DNA of 5,382 nt from an uncultured Bacteroidales bacterium. Its GTDB lineage: Bacteria; Bacteroidota; Bacteroidia; Bacteroidales; Bacteroidaceae. This document shows positions 1 through 5,382 of this stretch, one piece after another. The position numbers were made by a program, and so were the translations under genes. Below the pieces are notes generated by a model. It had not been told where the DNA came from. It made no database searches and saw only the letters and a program-made list of their open reading frames with translations. Numbering within the stretch: position 1 is the first letter of the stretch; each line of letters opens with the position of its first letter. The stretch covers positions 1 through 5,382 of the forward strand of contig CACZRQ010000168.1 in NCBI GenBank assembly GCA_902783615.1, read 5' to 3'.

Positions 1-341
1 CCGACGATCATTACGAGGAGTTGGCCAAGATGGAGGTTCAACTCAAAACTTTCGTCACTCCAACAGGAAAGCCCTATCGATTGCTGCCTTTGCCGATGGC
101 CGACAAAGTCATCTTCGAAGGAGAGCGTCTGCCAGCTACTTACGCCAACTTCCTCATCATGAACCAGCAAGTACTCTACCCCACTTACAATCAACCCATT
201 CTCGATGAGCAGGCCAAGGAAATATTACAGCAGGCATTCCCCGACAAGCAGATAGTGGGCATTGATTGCCGAGCCCTCATCAAGCAGCACGGCTCGCTGC
301 ATTGCGTTACGATGCAGTATCCTAAGGGCGTTATTGTTTAG
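1..341 (+). CDS. aguA: Agmatine deiminase, C-terminal part (5' end outside window)
   Basis: The family hydrolyses agmatine to N-carbamoylputrescine and ammonia, a cytoplasmic step from arginine to putrescine. The reading frame is open from position 3 to the TAG at 339-341. The 112 visible residues are about the last third of a protein that usually has 340-370. The frame is already open at the left edge, so a TTG at 21 is internal and not a start. Visible family signatures are LPATYANFLIMN, then a PTYN segment, then the C-terminal HGSLHCVTMQ. The Cys of that last motif (codon 303-305) matches the catalytic nucleophile of guanidine-modifying enzymes of the PAD/agmatine deiminase superfamily. 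Its usual partner, N-carbamoylputrescine amidase (aguB), would lie outside the window if present. No strong terminator follows; only a weak TTTAG/CTAAA stem overlaps the stop codon, so read-through into the lipoprotein gene 83 bases downstream is possible. The family call is firm; specificity for agmatine is inferred from motif similarity. Confidence 0.93.
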   Translation, partial: DDHYEELAKMEVQLKTFVTPTGKPYRLLPLPMADKVIFEGERLPATYANFLIMNQQVLYPTYNQPILDEQAKEILQQAFPDKQIVGIDCRALIKQHGSLHCVTMQYPKGVIV

Positions 342-424
342 TTTACTAAAAAAATGAACTAGACTGCAACTTTTCTTCAACTCACTCCGTCTAACACATA
401 AAAAACAACTAAAAAAGAGAAACG

Positions 425-1291
425 ATGAAAACTTTAACTACAGCTTTAGTAACTATCATGCTGAGTATAAGTATTACAGCATGCAGTATCAACGTAAACG
501 GTGATGGCATTACAGTCAACCGCATTACAGCAAGCGACAATTACGTGACAAAAGAAATCAAGGTAACCGACTTCAACAAAATCAATCTGATTGGATCAGG
601 TAGAGTGTTTTTCACACAGCAAGCAGGCGCACCAGCAGTTTCTGTAGTTACCTCCGACAACGTGGCTGAAATCCTGGATGTAAGTGTAGAAAACAACACC
701 CTGAAACTCAGACTCAAGAAGGGCTACAGCGTGAGAAACATGAAGAAGCTGGATTACACCATCAATGCAGCTGTCTTGAAAGAGATGAGCATCAGCGGAT
801 CTGGGGATTTCAAGCTGATGAACGGATTGGACACCGATGGACTGAGGCTCAGCGTAACCGGATCAGGCGATATGGATTGCGACAACATCAACTGCACAGG
901 CGATGTTATTGTATCCATCTCAGGAAGTGGCGATATCGAAACTGGCAACCTGCAATGTGGCGACCTGAAGATTACTATCACAGGATCTGGTGATATCGAG
1001 ATGAAAGGCCTGGAAACCAGCAACGTGGATGCTTCCATCTCTGGCAGTGGAGATGTCAAGTTGAATGGCAAGACCGTAAAGGCAAACTACATCGTTACTG
1101 GCAGTGGAGATATAGCAGCTGATGGCTTGCAGGCAGCAGATGTAAAAGCCCGTGTTTCTGGCAGTGGCGATATCACCTGTTATGCTACCCAATCCATCGA
1201 AGCCGACAGGGTTGGCAGTGGCAGCATTGGCTACAAGGGCCATCCTGACAAAGTGAATGTCAGCAAAAAGGGCGTACATTCTCTCGATTAA
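425..1291 (+). CDS. DUF2807 / head GIN domain lipoprotein with SGSGD repeats
   Basis: This is a predicted envelope lipoprotein of 288 residues. Residues 1-20 form a lipoprotein signal: a basic start (MK), a hydrophobic stretch and the lipobox ITAC, with Cys20 as the lipidated residue. The start at 425 is required to keep that signal; the leader is purine-rich (AAAAAAGAGAAACG) without a strong Shine-Dalgarno. Residues 45-100 look like the head GIN segment (VTDFNKINLIGSG, then VENNTLKL). Residues 124-267 carry seven (S/T)GSGD motifs plus a final VGSGS, spaced 18-21 residues, as expected for rungs of a right-handed beta-solenoid. The residues after Cys20 (SINVNGDG) lack the acidic cluster typical of Bacteroidota surface-export signals, so a periplasm-facing location is at least as likely as the surface. 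The family is sometimes labelled 'putative auto-transporter adhesin', but no adhesin function can be shown here. No -7 element was found in the 83 bases upstream; an intrinsic terminator follows the stop codon. Confidence 0.9.
   Translation: MKTLTTALVTIMLSISITACSINVNGDGITVNRITASDNYVTKEIKVTDFNKINLIGSGRVFFTQQAGAPAVSVVTSDNVAEILDVSVENNTLKLRLKKGYSVRNMKKLDYTINAAVLKEMSISGSGDFKLMNGLDTDGLRLSVTGSGDMDCDNINCTGDVIVSISGSGDIETGNLQCGDLKITITGSGDIEMKGLETSNVDASISGSGDVKLNGKTVKANYIVTGSGDIAADGLQAADVKARVSGSGDITCYATQSIEADRVGSGSIGYKGHPDKVNVSKKGVHSLD
794..1225 (+). repeat. Coding repeats: eight (S/T/V)GSG(D/S) rungs
   Basis: Degenerate in-frame repeats of about 60 bases lie inside the lipoprotein gene. The motif starts at residues 124, 145, 166, 186, 206, 225, 245 and 263, and its first residue alternates strictly Ser, Thr, Ser, Thr, Ser, Thr, Ser before ending in Val. 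The codons differ between copies (for example AGC GGA TCT GGG GAT against TCT GGC AGT GGA GAT). This points to old duplications held by protein-level selection rather than recent slippage. The repeats also keep antisense frames open over this stretch. Confidence 0.9.
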
Positions 1292-1310
1292 CCAATAACT
1301 ATATTGCGTG

Positions 1311-1341
1311 TCCCCCTCTCATCATCGAGGGGGATTTTTTT
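1311..1341 (+). terminator. Intrinsic terminator after the lipoprotein gene
   Basis: A perfect 8-bp stem (TCCCCCTC at 1311-1318 with GAGGGGGA at 1327-1334) closes an 8-base loop and is followed directly by seven T (1335-1341). It begins 20 bases after the TAA of the lipoprotein gene and lies upstream of the next promoter, so it separates the two genes into different transcripts. Confidence 0.92.
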
Positions 1342-1381
1342 ATTTTGCTGGATTTTTTATGCATATTCTAATAAATTTTCG

Positions 1382-1389
1382 TACTTTTG
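1382..1389 (+). promoter_or_regulatory. Bacteroidota-type -7 promoter box for the S41 protease gene
   Basis: TACTTTTG matches the Bacteroidota -7 consensus TAnnTTTG exactly. It lies in A/T-rich DNA between the upstream terminator and the ATG at 1423, the expected place for this gene's promoter. No good TTTG -33 box sits at the usual spacing; only a T-run at 1353-1358 is near that position. Transcription would start near 1394-1397, giving a leader of about 26-29 bases that is A/T-rich and has no Shine-Dalgarno. Confidence 0.65.
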
Positions 1390-1422
1390 TTGCAAGAATT
1401 CATAAATCAAATTTAAATAAGT

Positions 1423-4400
1423 ATGAATAAGAAGTTATTGTTATCCCTGTTTATGGCAGGAGCTGCGTTGAACGGCTATGCCGACGAGGCAAGATTGCTG
1501 CGTTTCCCAGCCACCAACGGCCAGGAAGTGGTGTTCTCCTACGGCGGCGACCTGTACAAGGCATCAATCAATGGTGGTGAGGCAAGCCGACTCACCTCGC
1601 ATGTAGGTTATGAAATGTTTGCCCGCTATTCTCCTGACGGCAAGTCGATTGCTTTCACCGGTGAATACGATGGCAACCGCGAAGTGTATCTCATCTCCAA
1701 GGATGGTGGCGAGCCCAAACGACTCACCTTCACCTCTACGAACTCACGCGATGACTTGGGCGACCGCATGGGCCCGAACAACATGGTGATGACTTGGACA
1801 CCCGATGGTAAGAGTGTGGTATATCGCAACCGCATCAGCGACGGCTTTGACGGCAAGTTGTGGACTATCTCAAAAGAAGGTGGCATGAGCGAACAGATTC
1901 CTTTGCCGGAAGGTGGTTTCTGCAGCTATTCCCCCGATGGTAAGAAGCTGGCGTACAACCGAGTGATGCGTGAATTCCGTACTTGGAAATACTATCGTGG
2001 TGGTATGGCTGATGATATCTGGATCTATGACCCACAGGCCAAAACCGTTGAGAATGTCACCAACAACGATGCACAGGACATTGCCCCCATGTGGATTGGC
2101 AACGAGATTTTCTTCATCTCCGACCGTGACATGACGATGAACATCTTCGTGTATAACACACAGACCAAGCAGACCGAGAAGGTGACGAACTACACCGACT
2201 ACGACGTGAAGTTCCCCAGCACCAACGGTCAGATCATCGTATATGAAAAGGGTGGCTACCTCTACAAGCTCGATCCGAAGACCCGTCAGAGTACCAAAAT
2301 CAGCATCACGCTGACATCCGACAACATCTATGGTCGTAAGGAATACCGCGATGTATCTGGAAACATCACCGCTGCCAGTGTATCAGCCGATGGTAACCGT
2401 TTGGCTGTCACCGCTCGTGGTGAGGTGTTCGATATCCCAGCTAAGCAAGGTGTGGTGAAGAACATCACCCGCACCCCAGGAGCCAACGATCGTGATGCAG
2501 AGATCAGTCCAGATGGCAAGTATATCGCTTATATCAGCGACAAGACTGGAGAAACAGAGGTTTGGCTGCAAGAAGAAGTGGGTGGTGAACCTGTTCAGCT
2601 TACCAAGAACAACGACACCTATATCCGTTCGTTGACCTGGAGTCCCGACAGCAAGACCATTCTCTACACCGACCGCAAGAACCGTTTGGTAGAGGTGAAT
2701 GTGGCTGCCAAGACCAAACGCACTGTGCTGACCTGCCCGGAGAGCGAGTTCCGTCAGGTGCAGTTCTCACCCGACAGTCAGTGGATTACCTACACTCGCC
2801 CAGAGAAGAACGACATGAGTGTGGTGTATGTCTATAACCTCAAGACCAATAAGGAATATCCTGTTACCGAGAAATGGTACGATTCATCATCACCAGTATT
2901 CAGTACAGATGGCAAGTACCTCATCTTCAACTCAAACCGTGATCTGAACCCTATTTATAGCCGCGTGGAATGGGACTATGCTTACACCAGCATGGGTGGC
3001 ATCTACTTAGCTACTTTGGCCAAGGACATCCCTTCCCCACTGCTGCCAAAGGATGATCAGATCAGCCTTGGTGACGACAAGCCTGCTGGTCCTCAGGGTC
3101 CTGGTAAGCCAGGTGAAGCTAAGGATGCCAAGAATGTGGATGTGAAGATTGATACCGATGGCATCTTCAACCGCATTGTGAAAATGCCTGTACGCGGAGG
3201 TGAGGGCTATATGAGCTTCTTCTTCAGCGATGGCAAGAAGCTGTGGTACCAGAGTGGACGCAGTCTGATGGTATATGATTTCGCTAAGGGCGAAGACAAC
3301 AAGGTGACCGATGGACGCATCATGGCTTACACCGATGGTGGCAAGAAGGCTATCCTGTCTGACCGCGGCAAGTACTACATCGTTGATTTCCCATCAGAGC
3401 ACATCAAGGCCGACAAGCCTGTATCAACCGACAACCTGAAGGCTATCGTTGACTTCTCTCAGGAGTGGCCACAAATCTTCGATGAGGTTTGGCGCGCTTT
3501 CCGCGACGGATTCTACTTGGAGAATATGCATGGTGTGGATTGGAAAGCCATCAAGCAGAAGTATGCAGAACTGCTGCCTTACGTGAAGACCCGCTTAGAT
3601 TTGAACTATGTGATTGGGGAGATGATCAGCGAGCTGGCTTGCGGTCACGCTTACGTTTCTACTGGCGAGAAGCCTGAGGCAGAGCGCATCGATATGGGTT
3701 TGCTGGGTGCTGAGATGATTCGCGACAAGAGTGGTTACTTCAAGATTACCAAGATTTTAGAGGGCGCTCCTTATCGTGAGGAGCTGCGCTCACCACTCAC
3801 AGAGCCGGGTATCAACGTGAAGGAAGGCGAGTTTATCACCGCTATCGACGGAGTGCCTGTAACTTCAGTGAGCAACATCTACGAGCTGCTGATTGGCAAG
3901 GCTGACGTGCTGACAGAGCTTACTGTAAACAGCACAGCTGCAGCTGGCGGTCGCAAGGTGGTGATCAAGCCTATCGCAGACGAATATCCTCTCTACCACT
4001 ATGCTTGGGTGCAGAACAACATCAAGACGGTGGAGAAAGCTTCTAACGGACGTGTGGGTTATATCTACATCCCCGATATGGGTGCAGAGGGTCTGAACGA
4101 GTTCGTGCGCTACTACTATCCACAGTTGGATAAGGAAGCGCTGATCATCGACGATCGTGCCAATGGTGGCGGTAATGTGTCGCCAATGATTATCGAGCGC
4201 CTGCTGCGAGAGCCTTATCGTATGACGATGAGCCGTACCTCCAGCACCACCAACACAGTGCCCGATGGTGCACACCATGGTCCAAAGGTAATGCTCATCA
4301 ACAAGTATTCGGCTTCAGATGGCGACCTCTTCCCATGGAGTTTCAAGGCCAACAACTTAGGTACGGTGATTGGTACCCGCACCTGGGGTGGTATCATTGG

Positions 4401-4671
4401 CATCAGCGGTTCACAGCCTTACATGGACGGCACTGATGTACGTGTTCCGTTCTTCACCAACTACGATGTGAAGACTGGTCAGTGGATTGTTGAGAATCAC
4501 GGCGTTGATCCTGATATCGTGCTGGATAACGACCCAATCAAGGAACAGGCTGGCGAAGATCAGCAGCTGAACAAGGCTATCGAAGTAGCCCTGCAGCAGC
4601 TCAAGGATCGCAAGCCATTGCCAGGCGTTCCTGCCCCACGAACCTTCAAGGATCTTCATTTGAACAAGTGA
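1423..4671 (+). CDS. Exported Tricorn-like S41 family protease
   Basis: This is a large serine peptidase homolog of 1082 residues, close to archaeal Tricorn in length and order of parts. Residues 1-20 are a Sec signal peptide with likely cleavage after NGYA, so the protein is probably periplasmic, unlike cytosolic Tricorn. Residues 21 to about 670 form propeller domains, with nine PD40/WD40-like motifs (such as YSPDGK, WTPDGK and ISPDGK) at residues 69, 125, 169, 320, 361, 406, 448, 493 and 601. A Gly/Pro/Lys-rich linker lies at about 551-570. A helical C1 region (about 675-755) is followed by a PDZ domain (about 757-850, with the GEFITAIDGVPV core) and the S41 core (about 855-1045). By Tricorn motifs the catalytic residues are His742 (CGHAY), Ser965-Asp966 (SASDGD) and Glu1024 (VENHGVDPD); NGGGN at 914-918 fits the oxyanion region. 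The residue before His742 is Gly, where Tricorn has Ser745. The substrate is unknown; degradation of peptides or misfolded envelope proteins is a guess from the family. Confidence in the family and in an intact active site is high. Confidence 0.95.
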   Translation: MNKKLLLSLFMAGAALNGYADEARLLRFPATNGQEVVFSYGGDLYKASINGGEASRLTSHVGYEMFARYSPDGKSIAFTGEYDGNREVYLISKDGGEPKRLTFTSTNSRDDLGDRMGPNNMVMTWTPDGKSVVYRNRISDGFDGKLWTISKEGGMSEQIPLPEGGFCSYSPDGKKLAYNRVMREFRTWKYYRGGMADDIWIYDPQAKTVENVTNNDAQDIAPMWIGNEIFFISDRDMTMNIFVYNTQTKQTEKVTNYTDYDVKFPSTNGQIIVYEKGGYLYKLDPKTRQSTKISITLTSDNIYGRKEYRDVSGNITAASVSADGNRLAVTARGEVFDIPAKQGVVKNITRTPGANDRDAEISPDGKYIAYISDKTGETEVWLQEEVGGEPVQLTKNNDTYIRSLTWSPDSKTILYTDRKNRLVEVNVAAKTKRTVLTCPESEFRQVQFSPDSQWITYTRPEKNDMSVVYVYNLKTNKEYPVTEKWYDSSSPVFSTDGKYLIFNSNRDLNPIYSRVEWDYAYTSMGGIYLATLAKDIPSPLLPKDDQISLGDDKPAGPQGPGKPGEAKDAKNVDVKIDTDGIFNRIVKMPVRGGEGYMSFFFSDGKKLWYQSGRSLMVYDFAKGEDNKVTDGRIMAYTDGGKKAILSDRGKYYIVDFPSEHIKADKPVSTDNLKAIVDFSQEWPQIFDEVWRAFRDGFYLENMHGVDWKAIKQKYAELLPYVKTRLDLNYVIGEMISELACGHAYVSTGEKPEAERIDMGLLGAEMIRDKSGYFKITKILEGAPYREELRSPLTEPGINVKEGEFITAIDGVPVTSVSNIYELLIGKADVLTELTVNSTAAAGGRKVVIKPIADEYPLYHYAWVQNNIKTVEKASNGRVGYIYIPDMGAEGLNEFVRYYYPQLDKEALIIDDRANGGGNVSPMIIERLLREPYRMTMSRTSSTTNTVPDGAHHGPKVMLINKYSASDGDLFPWSFKANNLGTVIGTRTWGGIIGISGSQPYMDGTDVRVPFFTNYDVKTGQWIVENHGVDPDIVLDNDPIKEQAGEDQQLNKAIEVALQQLKDRKPLPGVPAPRTFKDLHLNK

Positions 4672-4675
4672 TGAC

Positions 4676-4712
4676 ATTAAAAAGGGCTGCGAAATTCGCA
4701 GCCCTTTTTAAT
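4676..4712. terminator. Bidirectional terminator between convergent genes
   Basis: The arms ATTAAAAAGGGCTGCG (4676-4691) and CGCAGCCCTTTTTAAT (4697-4712) pair perfectly over 16 bp around a 5-base loop. A G/C-rich core flanked by an A-run on one side and a T-run on the other gives a terminator on either strand. It starts 4 bases after the protease stop and ends 10 bases before the end of the minus-strand flavoprotein gene, so it probably serves both. Confidence 0.93.
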
Positions 4713-4722
4713 TGTAAGATTT

Positions 4723-5268
4723 TCATTCAAATTTCAGGAATGCCTCCACCTGAACCTTCAACGCAGCTTTCTGTTCATCGCTTAGAATCATACGACCTTC
4801 CGTCCAGGCTTCCAGATTGAGAGCGATACCAGTCTGCAGTTCCATCACATCAGCTTTGATAAAGGTAAGCAGCTCCGTCAGTTTCTCGCGGCATTTCGCC
4901 GTAGCCATCTTACCGCCGGCACCACTTAGAGCCACCTTCTTACCATTGATCACAGTAGGCGTTTCATAGTCACCAGCCACCAAGGGTCGCGACAGCCAAT
5001 CGAAAAGGTTCTTCACATGTCCAGGATAACTGAAGTTATACTCAGGCGTAAAAACCCAGAGAGCATCGGCTTCCTTGACATCTGTACGCAGGCGGGCAAC
5101 AGCCTCCGGCTCAGGGAACTCGATGTCCTGATTGATAGGCGGAACATCCGAGTAGTCCAAGTAATTCACTATGGCGCGTGCGCCAATCATCTGCTCTGCC
5201 TCGCGGGCCAACTGTCGGTTGAAGGAACCTGCCCTCAGCGAACCAACGATAAAAAGAATTTTTTTCAT
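4723..5268 (-). CDS. NAD(P)H-dependent FMN reductase-family flavoprotein
   Basis: This is a cytosolic flavodoxin-fold oxidoreductase of 181 residues, normal for the family that includes E. coli ChrR/YieF and yeast Lot6. Such enzymes use NAD(P)H and bound FMN to reduce quinones, azo compounds, chromate or free flavin; which of these applies cannot be told from sequence. The N-terminal strand MKKILFIVGSLRAGSFNRQLA carries the phosphate-binding GSLRxxSxN motif (residues 9-17). TPEYNFSYPGHVKNLFDW (residues 74-91) is the signature FMN-contacting loop, and SGAGGK (115-120) follows as the third flavin-side loop. There is no signal peptide. An in-frame start 33 bases upstream (5301) would add MLYLCRYFTSI, but its codons run through the -7 promoter element, so the ATG at 5266-5268 is preferred. 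It is transcribed alone, towards the protease gene. Confidence 0.93.
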   Translation of the reverse strand: MKKILFIVGSLRAGSFNRQLAREAEQMIGARAIVNYLDYSDVPPINQDIEFPEPEAVARLRTDVKEADALWVFTPEYNFSYPGHVKNLFDWLSRPLVAGDYETPTVINGKKVALSGAGGKMATAKCREKLTELLTFIKADVMELQTGIALNLEAWTEGRMILSDEQKAALKVQVEAFLKFE

Positions 5269-5287
5269 AATGCTTGTAAAATATCTA

Positions 5288-5319
5288 CAAAGATATAGCA
5301 AATCCTCAAATATACCAAA
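5288..5319 (-). promoter_or_regulatory. Bacteroidota consensus promoter of the flavoprotein gene
   Basis: Read on the minus strand, TTTG (5319-5316) and TATCTTTG (5295-5288) are separated by 20 bases and match the Bacteroidota -33 (TTTG) and -7 (TAnnTTTG) elements at normal spacing. Transcription would start near 5280-5284, leaving a leader of only about 12-16 bases before the ATG at 5268. A second -7-like octamer, TATATTTG (5314-5307), lies inside the spacer but has no -33 partner. Confidence 0.8.
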
Positions 5320-5339
5320 GTTATTTCAATAAAATGAGC

Positions 5340-5371
5340 AACCTATGTTCATGCCCTCATGAACATAGGTT
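5340..5371. repeat. Perfect 14-bp inverted repeat upstream of the flavoprotein gene
   Basis: AACCTATGTTCATG (5340-5353) is the exact reverse complement of CATGAACATAGGTT (5358-5371), with CCCT between them. Short direct repeats TGAGC flank it (5335-5339 and 5374-5378). It lies 20 bases upstream of the -33 box and is centred roughly 73 bases before the predicted transcription start. It could be an operator for a dimeric regulator, or the terminator hairpin of a gene beyond the right edge. On the minus strand it is followed only by GCTCATTTTA, a poor T-tract. The function is not established. Confidence 0.85.
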
Positions 5372-5382
5372 CGTGAGCCAAC

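Noticed and set aside
337..350. TTTAG-TTTA-CTAAA stem followed by an A-run after the agmatine deiminase stop.
   Set aside because: The stem is only 5 bp, is A/T-rich and has no T-tract on the plus strand, so it is too weak to call a terminator.
754..1279. Two overlapping antisense open frames (105 and 119 residues) opposite the lipoprotein gene.
   Set aside because: They follow from the repeated GSGD codons, which contain no stops in antisense frames. They have no signal, domain or promoter, and the plus-strand protein is clearly real.
3865..4278. Antisense open frame of 137 residues opposite the protease PDZ and catalytic region.
   Set aside because: It lies entirely within a strongly conserved coding region, shows no recognisable domain and has no promoter or leader. 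It is a shadow of the protease gene.
1423..4671. Apparent rise in GCT and CCT codon use in the second half of the protease gene, suggesting a mosaic gene.
   Set aside because: The shift is slight by eye and uncounted. The domain order matches an intact Tricorn-like protein, so recombination is not supported.
4411..4677. Antisense open frame of 88 residues over the protease C-terminus, starting just inside the terminator.
   Set aside because: It overlaps conserved catalytic sequence including the Glu1024 motif, and its start abuts a hairpin that would end transcription. No domain is recognisable.
5017..5298. Plus-strand open frame of 93 residues opposite the flavoprotein gene.
   Set aside because: It is antisense to the conserved FMN-binding region and has no recognisable domain or promoter.

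Overview
The window looks like ordinary chromosome of a Bacteroidota member. It is most likely Bacteroidales and possibly Prevotellaceae, but the genus cannot be fixed from this sequence. The support is two matches to the Bacteroidota -7 promoter element (TAnnTTTG), A/T-rich leaders without a strong Shine-Dalgarno, an envelope protein with DUF2807/'head GIN' repeats, and an exported Tricorn-like protease.

Layout, left to right. (1) Positions 1-341 hold the last third of a plus-strand agmatine deiminase, cut by the left edge but with its catalytic Cys motif. (2) After an 83-base gap comes a 288-residue lipoprotein whose second half is a ladder of (S/T)GSGD repeats, predicted to be a beta-solenoid. 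It ends at a clear intrinsic terminator (1311-1341). (3) A separate promoter (-7 box at 1382-1389) drives a 1082-residue secreted Tricorn-type S41 protease with an N-terminal propeller region, a PDZ domain and a complete Ser/His/Glu set. (4) A long symmetrical hairpin (4676-4712) separates it from a convergent minus-strand gene for a 181-residue NAD(P)H-dependent FMN reductase-family flavoprotein. That gene has its own consensus promoter at 5288-5319. (5) At the right edge, upstream of the flavoprotein gene, lies a perfect 14-bp inverted repeat with a 4-base loop (5340-5371), whose role is unknown.

The genes do not form an evident pathway. Agmatine deiminase belongs to cytoplasmic polyamine synthesis, the next two products are exported, and the flavoprotein is cytosolic. 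Terminators and promoters divide the window into at least three transcription units. I see no mobile element, tRNA or rRNA gene, CRISPR array or defence system. The points most worth a second look are the strict Ser/Thr alternation and stacked cysteines in the lipoprotein repeats, the Gly in place of Tricorn Ser745 in the protease, and the unexplained palindrome at the right edge.
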